Shown here piece after piece: positions 43,230-50,911 of a stretch of DNA of 64,000 nt (positions within the stretch are counted from its first letter, which is position 1; the number at the start of each line of letters is the position of its first letter). The notes beneath the pieces are model-generated. The model had not been told where the DNA came from and did not search any database. It saw only the letters and a program-made list of their open reading frames with translations. Source of the stretch: HRBIN24 sp035574155 (GTDB lineage Bacteria > Chloroflexota > Dehalococcoidia > SM23-28-2 > HRBIN24). The DNA is taken from the NCBI GenBank assembly GCA_035574155.1, contig DATLZD010000062.1:3369-67368 (forward strand). The letters are read 5' to 3'. The translations under genes were made by a program, and so were the position numbers.

Positions 43230-44488
43230 AGGCCCAGGAGGGGGGCGAACTCCTCTTCGGAGCGGTAGGGGCCCACCACCGCCAGGTGGACCTGCTCCGG
43301 CCCCAGCAGCTCCTCGGCCAGCCGCTTAATGTCCTGGGGCTGGACGGCCTCCAGGGAGGAGATGACCTCCTCCGGCGTGCGAACCTGCTTCAGCAACAGC
43401 TCTTGGCCCCCCAGCCAGCCCGACAGGTTGCGGGTGTCCTCCAAGCGCAGGAGCAGACGCCCCTTGGCCAGCTCCCGGGCGCGGTGGAGCTCCTCATCGC
43501 TGACCCCGTCCTCCCGCAGGCGGGCCAGCTCCTCCAGCACCAGCCTGACCACAAGGGGTGCCCGCTCGGGGTCGGTGCCGGCGTAGACGGCCAGGGACCC
43601 GGTATCCAGGAACTGGTTGACGTAGGAGTGGACGTCATAGACCAGCCCCCGGCGCTCCCTCAGCTCCAGAAAGAGTCGACTGCTCATGCCCTCCCCCAGG
43701 ACTATGGAGAGGAGGCTCAGGACATAGCGGTCGGGGTGCTGCAGGGGCAGGGCGTGGGCGGCCATGGCCAGATGGGCCTGCTCCGTCTCCTTGTAGCGCA
43801 CCGCGAGACGGGGCCCGCGACCGTTCTGGGCGGGCTGCCAGGGGGCTGGCTCGCCGGCAGCCCAGCGTCCCCCCTTCTCCCAGACCGCATCGACCACCTC
43901 CTGGTGCTGGACCGGGCCCGCCACCGCCACCACCATGTTGTTGGGCACGTATTGGCGGCGCAGGTAGGCCAGGGCCTGCTCGCGGCTGATGGCCGAGACG
44001 GTCTCCTTGGTGCCTCCCACGTCGCGGCCGAGGGGCTGGCCGGGCCAGAGGATGGAGTCCACCAGCAGGTCCACCAGCTGTGGGGGCGAGTCCTCCACCG
44101 CCGCCAGCTCCTCCAGCACCACCTGTCGCTCTTTCTCCACCTCTTCGGGGTCAAAGAGGGGGGTGGACACCAGCTCCAGGAGGAGGTCCAGCACCAGACG
44201 GAAGTGGGAATGGGCGGCCTTGGCGTAAAAGACCGTCAGCTCGCGGTCGGTGCCGCCGTTGATGTGGCCGCCGATGGTGTCCACCACTTCGGCGATGTGG
44301 CGGGCGGTGGGGTGGGCCTCGGTGCCTTTGAAGCAGAGGTGTTCTACGAAGTGCGAGATGCCCGCCTCCTCGTCCCGCTCATAGCGGGAACCGGCGGCCA
44401 CATACACGCTCACCGCCACCGAGTAGGCATGCGGCAAATGAGCGCTAATGACCCTCAGGCCGTTGGGGAGGACTGTCCTCTGGTACAC
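43226..44488 (-). CDS. M16 family zinc peptidase (processing-peptidase/PqqL-like)
   Basis: About 420 residues. The inverted zinc motif H-x2-E-H is in ISHFVEHLCFKGT near residue 45-50, with the distal Glu in ELAAVEDSPP about 75 residues later. The C-terminal half has the family's SSRLFLELRERRGLVYDVHSY. It cleaves peptides or short proteins, possibly cytoplasmic, as no signal peptide is seen. GTG 44488 (MYQRTVLPNGLRV) is preferred; TTG 44497 is the alternative. Confidence 0.92.
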   Translation of the reverse strand: MYQRTVLPNGLRVISAHLPHAYSVAVSVYVAAGSRYERDEEAGISHFVEHLCFKGTEAHPTARHIAEVVDTIGGHINGGTDRELTVFYAKAAHSHFRLVLDLLLELVSTPLFDPEEVEKERQVVLEELAAVEDSPPQLVDLLVDSILWPGQPLGRDVGGTKETVSAISREQALAYLRRQYVPNNMVVAVAGPVQHQEVVDAVWEKGGRWAAGEPAPWQPAQNGRGPRLAVRYKETEQAHLAMAAHALPLQHPDRYVLSLLSIVLGEGMSSRLFLELRERRGLVYDVHSYVNQFLDTGSLAVYAGTDPERAPLVVRLVLEELARLREDGVSDEELHRARELAKGRLLLRLEDTRNLSGWLGGQELLLKQVRTPEEVISSLEAVQPQDIKRLAEELLGPEQVHLAVVGPYRSEEEFAPLLGL

Positions 44489-44652
44489 GTGGGCCAACTC
44501 TCTCTGCCGGGCCCCGGCCGATAGCGAAGGGCCCGACCACCGTGGGGGCCAACTCCCATTGTCGGCCAGCCCCGCCCCAGGGTCAATGATGGCCCCTGGG
44601 ACGGCGGCCGAGGACGGTAACCGTCGGTTCCCGGCCTGGCGGAGGACGGCGG

Positions 44653-45321
44653 CTAGAAGAGGACGGGCCGGCGCTCCTTGAAGGCGTATAGCTGGGCCGG
44701 GCGGTGCCTACCTTCCACAGCCCTGGCACCGGTGGGCACGATGAGGCCCAGGGAGAGCATGCGCCGCCGGAAGTTGCGCTTGTCCAGCCGCCTGCCCAGG
44801 ATGGCCTCATAGACCCGCTGTAGCTGGGAGAGGGTGAACTGGACAGGCAGCAGCGAGTAGGCCACGTTGCTATACTCCAGCTTGGCTCGCAGCCGGCGCA
44901 GGGCATACTCCACCACCCGCTCGTTCTTGAAGGCCAGGGGCGGCAGCCCGTCCACCGGCCACCAGGCGGGCGGCCACTCCTGGCGCTGGGCCAGGTGGGC
45001 CTGACGGGCGTCCACCAGGGCGAAGTAGGAGACGGCCACCCCCTCCCGGTCGTCCAGGTCCCAGAAGGTGTAGAGCTGTTCGAGGTATACGTCGGCGACC
45101 CCCGTCTCCTCGGCCAGCTTGCGCACCGCCGCCGCGTCGGGGCCTTCGCCCAGCGCTAGGAGTCCTCCCGGGAGGGACCACCACCCTTGATAGGGAGGGG
45201 CGCTGCGACGGATGAGCAATACCTGCAGGCTGCCGTTCTGGACGGTGAAGATGACCACCAGGGCGGCCACAGGGCGTTGGCCGACGCCGAGCAGGGAAGG
45301 GCCGTGGGCCTCCGTCAACAA
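44653..45321 (-). CDS. NUDIX domain/winged-helix protein, NrtR-like
   Basis: A 222-residue protein. A NUDIX domain (about 15-145) is followed by a winged-helix domain (about 150-222, FTLSQLQRVYEAILGRRLDKRNFRRRM). The NUDIX box G-x5-E-x7-R-x-L-x-E-E is degenerate: the first Glu of REUxEE is Lys (RKLAEETG, 67-74), so hydrolysis is probably lost. This matches NrtR regulators, which sense ADP-ribose to control NAD genes. The TTG start follows GGAGG. No NAD genes lie nearby. It follows miaB closely. Confidence 0.85.
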   Translation of the reverse strand: MLTEAHGPSLLGVGQRPVAALVVIFTVQNGSLQVLLIRRSAPPYQGWWSLPGGLLALGEGPDAAAVRKLAEETGVADVYLEQLYTFWDLDDREGVAVSYFALVDARQAHLAQRQEWPPAWWPVDGLPPLAFKNERVVEYALRRLRAKLEYSNVAYSLLPVQFTLSQLQRVYEAILGRRLDKRNFRRRMLSLGLIVPTGARAVEGRHRPAQLYAFKERRPVLF

Positions 45322-45336
45322 GGGGGCCTCCAGGGG

Positions 45337-46635
45337 CTAGGCGCCGGTGGGGGCAGCAGCGCACACTATCTCGCCCTGCAGGGACCAGGGGCTGGCCCGC
45401 TCGATGCGGACCGGTACCAGCTCCCCCGGTCGGGCCGGGCCCGGGAAGTGGACCAGCTTGTTGGTGCGGGTGCGGCCGTAGAGTTTGCCGCCGCGCTCCC
45501 CCTCCACCAGGACCTCTTGCACCGTCCCCACCAACGCCTCATTGATCTGGCGGGCGATGCCCTCCTGCAGCTCCTCCACGGCCCGGAGGCGGCGCATCTT
45601 CTCGTGGTGGGGCACGTCGTCCTCCATGCGCCGCCAGGCGATGGTGCCCGGGCGGGGGGAGTAGGCGGCCACGTGGACCTTGTCGAAGCGGACCCTTGCC
45701 AGCAGGTCGAGGGTGTGCTGGAACTCCTCCTCCGTCTCGCCGCAGAAACCGACTATGACGTCGGTGGTGATGGCGGCACCGGGCACCAGGCCCCGTATCA
45801 GGTCGATCTTCTCCAGGTACTCGGCCACGGTGTAGCCTCGGCGCATCCTGGCCAGCACCGCATCGTCGCCCGACTGGACCGGTATGTTGAAGAACTCGCA
45901 GACCTTGGGCAGCTCGGCTACCCGCCGCACGATGCGCTCGGTCATGTCCCGCGGGTAGGAGGTGAGGAAGCGGATGCGCTCCAGGCCTGGGGTGTCGTAG
46001 ATGGCGGCCATCAGATCCCCCAGGTCGGGGCGGTCGGGCAGGTCGTGGCCGTAGGCCTCCACCGTCTGCCCCAGCAGGGTCACCTCGCGCACGCCGCGGG
46101 AGCACAGGTAGCGGACCTCTCGCTGCACGTCCTGAATGGGGCGGGACCGCTCGCGGCCACGTCGGTAAGGGACGATGCAGTAGGTGCAGAACTTGTCGCA
46201 GCCGTGGATGACGGGCACGTAGGCGGTGGGGCCCTTGGGCTCGGGGAAGGTCTCGGGCCAGAACTCACCCCCCAGGTCATTGTCGGGCACCAGCTCCCGC
46301 AGGATGGAGTCGAAGTCCTGGGGCCGGGCCCAGATGTCCACGAAGGGGAGCCGCGCCTTGAGATCGTCCACCTTAGGGCCCACCAGGCAGCCCATGACGG
46401 CGATGCGCAGGTGCGGGTTCTTGCGCTCCTTCAGGTGCCGTAGGTAGCCCAGGTAGGAGATGGCCCTGTCCTCGGCCTTCTGGCGGACGACACATGTGTT
46501 CACTACCGCCAGGTCGGCCTCCTCGGGGCGGGCGGCCTCCTGGTAGCCCAGGCGGGCCAGGCCGGCGGCCAGCTTGGCCGAGTCGGCCTCGTTCATCTGG
46601 CAGCCCTCCGTCCAGATGTGGTATCGCATGGCCAT
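45337..46635 (-). CDS. miaB: tRNA-2-methylthio-N6-dimethylallyladenosine synthase
   Basis: A 432-residue methylthiotransferase acting on tRNA position 37. The N-terminal cluster uses Cys12, Cys48 and Cys83; the radical SAM cluster uses Cys146, Cys150 and Cys153 (GCDKFCTYCIVPYRRG). A TRAM domain closes the protein (about 370-432). ATG 46635 is chosen because an extended -10 (TGCTACAAT) ends seven bases upstream, which makes the message leaderless. A TTG two codons earlier would fall before the transcript start. Confidence 0.95.
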   Translation of the reverse strand: MAMRYHIWTEGCQMNEADSAKLAAGLARLGYQEAARPEEADLAVVNTCVVRQKAEDRAISYLGYLRHLKERKNPHLRIAVMGCLVGPKVDDLKARLPFVDIWARPQDFDSILRELVPDNDLGGEFWPETFPEPKGPTAYVPVIHGCDKFCTYCIVPYRRGRERSRPIQDVQREVRYLCSRGVREVTLLGQTVEAYGHDLPDRPDLGDLMAAIYDTPGLERIRFLTSYPRDMTERIVRRVAELPKVCEFFNIPVQSGDDAVLARMRRGYTVAEYLEKIDLIRGLVPGAAITTDVIVGFCGETEEEFQHTLDLLARVRFDKVHVAAYSPRPGTIAWRRMEDDVPHHEKMRRLRAVEELQEGIARQINEALVGTVQEVLVEGERGGKLYGRTRTNKLVHFPGPARPGELVPVRIERASPWSLQGEIVCAAAPTGA

Positions 46636-46641
46636 TGACAA

Positions 46642-46650
46642 ATTGTAGCA
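46642..46650 (-). promoter_or_regulatory. Extended -10 (TGC-TACAAT) of miaB, leaderless geometry
   Basis: Minus-strand TGC-TACAAT ends at 46642. Six bases follow before the A of ATG at 46635, so transcription should begin at or next to the start codon. No SD is present. Confidence 0.65.
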
Positions 46651-46674
46651 CGGGCCTCGCCTTCCTCCTAGCTT

Positions 46675-46680
46675 TATACT
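46675..46680 (+). promoter_or_regulatory. -10 element TATACT with leaderless geometry for the VTT gene
   Basis: TATACT is followed by exactly six bases and then the GTG start at 46687, as at the divergent miaB promoter on the other strand. No SD is visible. Confidence 0.55.
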
Positions 46681-46686
46681 GGTGTC

Positions 46687-47379
46687 GTGGCCGAGGCGGA
46701 GAAGCCCCTGGACGAGGCGAGGGTAGCCCCGGCGCCCACGGTCGGGCTGGGCCGGCGCCTCCGGGACCGTCTGGCAGTCGTCCCCACCCCGTTGCTACTG
46801 GCTGCGGCCGTCGTGGCGGTGCTGGCCATCGCTGGCGTGGTGGCCATCTTGCCGCTGGTGCTGGGGGTGGACCAGGAGGACCTGGAGGCCCTGGGCTACC
46901 CTGGCGTGTTCCTGGCCAACTTCCTGGGCACCGCCACCCTCTTCTTTCCCGTGCCGGGCCTCACGGCCGGCGGGCAGATCCTCATCGCCACCCTGGCCCG
47001 CAGCCTGAACCCGGTGGGGGTGGCTGTCCTGGGTGGGCTGGGGATGGCCACCGCCGAGATAACGGCCTATCTGGCCGGCCGTGGCCTGCGTGAGGTCAGC
47101 TCCCAGCGCCAGTTCCCCATCGGTGGGCCCATCGGCCGGTGGCTGGCCCGGGTGGCCCGCTGGGTGGACTGGCTGATGCTCCACTACGGCGTTCCCACCC
47201 TGTTCGTGCTGGCCTGCATCCCCAACCCCTTCTTTGAGTTCGCCGGCATCACTGCTGGGGCAGTGCGCATGGCCTTCTGGCGCTTCTTTTTGCCGGTGTT
47301 GGCCGGCAAGATGGTGCGGGCCTTCCTCCTTGCCTTCGTGGGGGAGCGCATCATCGACCTCCTGCCGGGCCCTTTCTGA
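46687..47379 (+). CDS. VTT-domain membrane protein (DedA/SNARE-associated type)
   Basis: A 230-residue membrane protein. One N-terminal helix (about 35-58) is followed by the VTT region: GYPGVFLANFLGTATLFFPVPG, then AVLGGLGMATAEITAYLAGRG and a late ITAGAVRMAFWRFFLPVLAGKM. These proteins flip or handle lipids in related families. The GTG start lies six bases after a TATACT -10, so the transcript is probably leaderless. It is divergent from miaB across 51 bases. Confidence 0.88.
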   Translation: MAEAEKPLDEARVAPAPTVGLGRRLRDRLAVVPTPLLLAAAVVAVLAIAGVVAILPLVLGVDQEDLEALGYPGVFLANFLGTATLFFPVPGLTAGGQILIATLARSLNPVGVAVLGGLGMATAEITAYLAGRGLREVSSQRQFPIGGPIGRWLARVARWVDWLMLHYGVPTLFVLACIPNPFFEFAGITAGAVRMAFWRFFLPVLAGKMVRAFLLAFVGERIIDLLPGPF

Positions 47380-47492
47380 GGGCGGCCCCTTTCCCCAGTC
47401 GGGACCGTAGCCTTGCTTGGGTATCAGGACTCGCGGGCCTGTAACGGCGGCGTAGCGGGGGACGTCTTCCAAGTGCTGAGGTGGTAGCCTCT

Positions 47493-48989
47493 ATGAGCAC
47501 CGCCATCCGCTATGCCTATTCGCGTCTGGGGGGCGAGATGGTCGTCGCGCCCCTTCTCCTGAGGGGTGCGGTGGTGCTGGGCACCCCTCTCGCCCTGACC
47601 TTTACCCTGTCGGCACGGCGGGAATGGAACCCGTTCCTAGGGTCGCCCCAGTCCCACTTCTATCTGGTGTCGGTGCTGGCCCTGCTGGCCTTGGCGGTGG
47701 CCTTTGCCGCGGCCTGGGTGGCGGTCTCGGCCCGCGATGTGCGCTTGTCGCTGCTGACGGTGGGGTTCCTGGGCATCGGCGCCATCATGGCCGTTCATGG
47801 CCTGGCCACCCCGGGCTTCCTGGTCCACCATGGCTATCTGGGCACCACCGCCGCCTCGGCCTATTTCGCCCACCTGGTGGGCTCGTGGATGCTTTGGCTG
47901 TCGACGGTGGGGCTGCCGCGAGGGGCCAGCGAGTGGCTGGAGAGGCGGCTCTGGCTGCTGCTAGCGGTGGCGGTAGCCCTTCTCGGTGGCTACGCCGGCC
48001 TGGCCCTGGGCGCCCCTGACGTCTTCCAGTCGCTGCCCGTGGCAGGGCGACCGGGCAGCGATGCCTTCACCTGGGCCATGCTGGCCGTGAACGTGGTCCT
48101 GCTGACGATGGTCGTGGTGCAGGCGGCCATCTCTCACTCGCTGTCGCGGGCACCCCTCCCGGCCGCCATCGGCGCCGCTGCCCTGTTGCTGCTGGCCTCC
48201 CAGGTGACGCTGCAGGTGGCGGAGCCCTGGACGCTGGCCTGGTGGCTATACCACGTCTACCTTTTGTTGGGGCTGGGGGCGGTGGTGAGGGCGGTGGCCA
48301 CCGAATATCTGGGGGGCAAGCCCTTAGCCCAGATCTTCCGTCAGCTGTCCTATGAGGACGTGCTGGCCCAGGTGCGCCAGGGCCTGTCCGACTCGGTGTT
48401 GGCCCTGGCTGCCGCTGCTGAGGCCCGTGACCGCTATACGTTCGAGCACGTGACGCGAGTGGCCGAGCTGTCGGTGCTCATCGGCCAGGCCATGGGCCTG
48501 CCACGGCTGCGCCTCAAGGCGCTGGCCCAGGGTGCCATGCTGCACGACGTGGGCAAGCTCTACATCTCCGACCTGGTGCTGCAGAAGCCCGACAAGCTGA
48601 CCCCCGAGGAGTTCGAGCAGATCAAGCGCCACTCTGCTCTGGGCTACGAGCTCCTGATGCGCCTGAAGGGGTTCGAGCGGGAGGCCCTCATCGTCCGCCA
48701 TCACCACGAGTGGTATGACGGATCCGGTTACCCGGACGGTCTCCGCGGGGAGGAGATACCCCTGGAGGCGCGCATCGTGGCCGTGGCCGACATGTATGAT
48801 GCCCTGACCACCGACCGCCCCTACCGTCCGGCCTTCAGCCACGGGGAGGCCTTGGCCATCATGGAAAAGGAGGCGGGCACGCATCTGGACCCGGCCTGTG
48901 TGGAGGCCTTCCGCCGTGCCCTGGACCCCGGACGGCTGGTGCCCTTCCCCGTCGCCGCCCACGACTATAAGAGACGGCCGGCCTCCTGA
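47493..48989 (+). CDS. Membrane-bound HD-GYP domain protein (likely c-di-GMP phosphodiesterase)
   Basis: A 498-residue protein. Residues 1 to about 275 carry about seven hydrophobic helices, a sensor-like membrane module. The HD-GYP domain (about 305-490) has HDVGK (351-355), HHHEWYDGSGYPDG (GYP at 412-414) and VADMYDALTTDRPYR. All key residues are present, so it should cleave cyclic di-GMP to GMP. ATG 47493 follows GAGGTGG. No diguanylate cyclase is nearby. Confidence 0.93.
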   Translation: MSTAIRYAYSRLGGEMVVAPLLLRGAVVLGTPLALTFTLSARREWNPFLGSPQSHFYLVSVLALLALAVAFAAAWVAVSARDVRLSLLTVGFLGIGAIMAVHGLATPGFLVHHGYLGTTAASAYFAHLVGSWMLWLSTVGLPRGASEWLERRLWLLLAVAVALLGGYAGLALGAPDVFQSLPVAGRPGSDAFTWAMLAVNVVLLTMVVVQAAISHSLSRAPLPAAIGAAALLLLASQVTLQVAEPWTLAWWLYHVYLLLGLGAVVRAVATEYLGGKPLAQIFRQLSYEDVLAQVRQGLSDSVLALAAAAEARDRYTFEHVTRVAELSVLIGQAMGLPRLRLKALAQGAMLHDVGKLYISDLVLQKPDKLTPEEFEQIKRHSALGYELLMRLKGFEREALIVRHHHEWYDGSGYPDGLRGEEIPLEARIVAVADMYDALTTDRPYRPAFSHGEALAIMEKEAGTHLDPACVEAFRRALDPGRLVPFPVAAHDYKRRPAS

Positions 48990-49047
48990 GCGTCAGCGTG
49001 CCGGGGATCACGGCGTCGGCCGGAGGAGTGCCGTCGTCCACTAGAAG

Positions 49048-49076
49048 TTGTCGGCGCTGTCTTGCGGCGCCATAAT
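49048..49076 (+). promoter_or_regulatory. Promoter TTGTCG-N17-CATAAT, leaderless geometry
   Basis: TTGTCG (49048-49053) and CATAAT (49071-49076) are 17 bases apart. Seven bases later is ATG 49084, so the PAP2 message should start at its initiation codon. Confidence 0.55.
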
Positions 49077-49083
49077 GGCCTCG

Positions 49084-49749
49084 ATGGCTCGAGGCCAGGC
49101 GCCGACGCGGGCAGGGGCGCGGCTAGTGCTGATGTCCAGGCCGCCCCTCTGGACCTGGCCCCTTCTGGCGGGCTTCGTGGCCACCGCCGTCCTCGCCTCC
49201 CGGGCCGACTACTTCCCTGCCGACCTGTGGACGTCCCACCGGATCCAGGAGCTGGACGCGGCGGCCTATGTGCGGGCGGTGGAGGTGGCCAGCGCCCTCA
49301 CCGAGCCGCCCTGGGTCGTGCTGGCGGTCCTGCTGGCCACGGCCGTTCTGGCCTGGCGGAGGCTCTGGGGCGAGGGGGCGGCCCTGGTCCTGGCCCAGGC
49401 CATACGGGCCGTCAACGCCCTGGTGAAGGAGGTAGTGGGGCGACCGCGGCCATCGCCGGCCCTGGTAGAGGTCAGGGAGTTCCCCGACACGGCCTCCTTT
49501 CCCAGCGGGCACGTGGTCAGCGCCCTGGTGGCCTACGGCCTCATCTTCTACCTGGCGGGCCAGATCCTGCCCTGGCCATGGGCGCGCTGGACGTTGAGAC
49601 TTCTCTGCCTATACGTCATCGTCTTCACCGGCATGGAACGCATCCACGTCGGCGCCCACTGGCTGAGCGATGTCTACGGCGCCTTTCTCATGACCGTCCC
49701 CCTGATGGCCCTGGCCTGGAATCTGGTGCCCAGGCGCCGTTACTTCTAA
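49084..49749 (+). CDS. PAP2 family phosphatase
   Basis: A 221-residue membrane phosphatase of the PAP2/undecaprenyl-diphosphatase type. The three active-site motifs are KEVVGRPRPSP, SFPSGHVVSAL and GMERIHVGAHWLSDVYGA, on the outer face. About five hydrophobic segments are present. It may recycle undecaprenyl pyrophosphate or dephosphorylate lipids. The start is taken as ATG 49084 from promoter geometry; ATG 49132 is an alternative. Confidence 0.9.
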   Translation: MARGQAPTRAGARLVLMSRPPLWTWPLLAGFVATAVLASRADYFPADLWTSHRIQELDAAAYVRAVEVASALTEPPWVVLAVLLATAVLAWRRLWGEGAALVLAQAIRAVNALVKEVVGRPRPSPALVEVREFPDTASFPSGHVVSALVAYGLIFYLAGQILPWPWARWTLRLLCLYVIVFTGMERIHVGAHWLSDVYGAFLMTVPLMALAWNLVPRRRYF

Positions 49750-49795
49750 AGGCGTCTGGTCGTCTTTAGTGAGGTTTAAGCGGCAACCCCGCTTG

Positions 49796-49804
49796 TGCTA
49801 GACT
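49796..49804 (+). promoter_or_regulatory. Extended -10 (TGC-TAGACT) for the CvpA-like gene
   Basis: TG-C-TAGACT ends 11 bases before the ATG, leaving a leader of only a few bases and no SD. Confidence 0.5.
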
Positions 49805-49815
49805 GCTGAGCAACC

Positions 49816-50331
49816 ATGAACTGGCTGGACGCCGTCATCGTGCTGGTGGTGGCCTGGTTTGCGGTCAATGCCTTCCGCGCCGGCATCATCAAGGAAGTGG
49901 TGACCCTGGCCGGGCTGGTCCTGGGCGTGGTGGCGGCCGGCCTCTATTACGACAGCCTGGCCCAGGAGGTGCTGCTGTTCATCGACAACGAGGTGGCGGC
50001 CCGTGCCCTGGGCTTCGTCCTCCTGCTGGGCTCCGTGTTCCTGATGGGCCAGCTGGTGGCCTACCTGCTTAGGGGCCTGGCGTCCATGCTGATGCTGGGC
50101 TGGGCGGACCAGCTGCTGGGGCTGGCCTTCGGTGTCCTGAAGGGGCTGTTGCTGGTCCAGGCATTGCTGGTCCTCTTCGTCACCTATCCCCAGCTAGGTC
50201 TGGACAAAGCGGTGGAGGGATCGGCCCTGGCCCCCCACTTCCTGGACAGCTCGCGGCCGTTGCTACAGCTGCTGCCGGACGAGTTCAGCCCCGCGTCCTG
50301 GCAGGTGAGACAGCCACCCTCGGCCGATTGA
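49816..50331 (+). CDS. CvpA family membrane protein
   Basis: A 171-residue protein with four hydrophobic segments (about 5-22, 27-45, 64-88, 100-122) and the CvpA opening MNWLDAVIVLVVAWFAVNAFRAGIIKEV. CvpA proteins relate to colicin V secretion and envelope function in other bacteria; the molecular role is unclear. The C-terminal tail (about 130-171) is soluble. No SD; a near-leaderless extended -10 promoter precedes it. Confidence 0.85.
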   Translation: MNWLDAVIVLVVAWFAVNAFRAGIIKEVVTLAGLVLGVVAAGLYYDSLAQEVLLFIDNEVAARALGFVLLLGSVFLMGQLVAYLLRGLASMLMLGWADQLLGLAFGVLKGLLLVQALLVLFVTYPQLGLDKAVEGSALAPHFLDSSRPLLQLLPDEFSPASWQVRQPPSAD

Positions 50332-50348
50332 ACCGTCGGCCCCGTGTC

Positions 50349-50357
50349 TGCTAACAT
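50349..50357 (+). promoter_or_regulatory. Extended -10 (TGC-TAACAT) for the HNH gene
   Basis: TG-C-TAACAT lies 23 bases before the ATG at 50381. Confidence 0.4.
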
Positions 50358-50380
50358 CGGGTCTGGGGTGGTGCCGCCTC

Positions 50381-50911
50381 ATGGGGCTAGAGAGCGAACC
50401 AGTGCTGGTGCTCAACCAGGACTATGACCCCCTCAACGTCTGCACCGTGCGCCGTGCCCTGGTCCTTCTGGACCGGGGCAAGGCCGAAGTAGTGGAGAAC
50501 GGTCGGGGCTACCTCCACACGCCCAGCGTGGCGGTCGCCGTCCCATCGGTGATCCGACTGCGCTACTACGTGCGCCGCCCTGTGCCCAACGGCCGCGTGA
50601 GTCGCCGCGATGTCTTCCTGCGCGACCGCTTCACCTGCCAGTATTGCGGGAGGCAGACGCGGGACCTGACCCTGGACCACGTCATACCCCGCCACCGTGG
50701 CGGCGCCCACGACTGGGAGAACGTGGTGGCTGCCTGTCGATCCTGCAACCACAGGAAGGCGGGGCGGACGCCCCAGGAGGCCCACATGCAGCTCCTGCAG
50801 AGGCCGTCGCGTCCCCGCAACCTCCATTACCGCATGTTCTATCCCTACCTGCTGCAGCAGGTCGAGTGGCGTAAGTTCGTCCCCGGCTGGCAGGACGACC
50901 TGGGCGCCTAG
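50381..50911 (+). CDS. HNH endonuclease
   Basis: A 176-residue protein. The HNH core is at about 87-140: CQYCG, the catalytic LTLDHVIPRHRGG (His in LDH), WENVVAAC and SCNHRKAG, with four cysteines for zinc. The N-terminal VLVLNQDYDPLNVCTVRRALVLLDRGKAEVV is a typical companion domain of stand-alone bacterial HNH proteins. The target is unknown; these are often housekeeping-type genes rather than homing elements. The stop shares CTAG with the convergent GH31 gene. Confidence 0.93.
   Translation: MGLESEPVLVLNQDYDPLNVCTVRRALVLLDRGKAEVVENGRGYLHTPSVAVAVPSVIRLRYYVRRPVPNGRVSRRDVFLRDRFTCQYCGRQTRDLTLDHVIPRHRGGAHDWENVVAACRSCNHRKAGRTPQEAHMQLLQRPSRPRNLHYRMFYPYLLQQVEWRKFVPGWQDDLGA

Noticed and set aside
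50381..50911. HNH gene as a homing or mobile element
   Set aside because: No intron, inverted repeats or partner genes; the N-terminal domain is that of stand-alone chromosomal HNH proteins.
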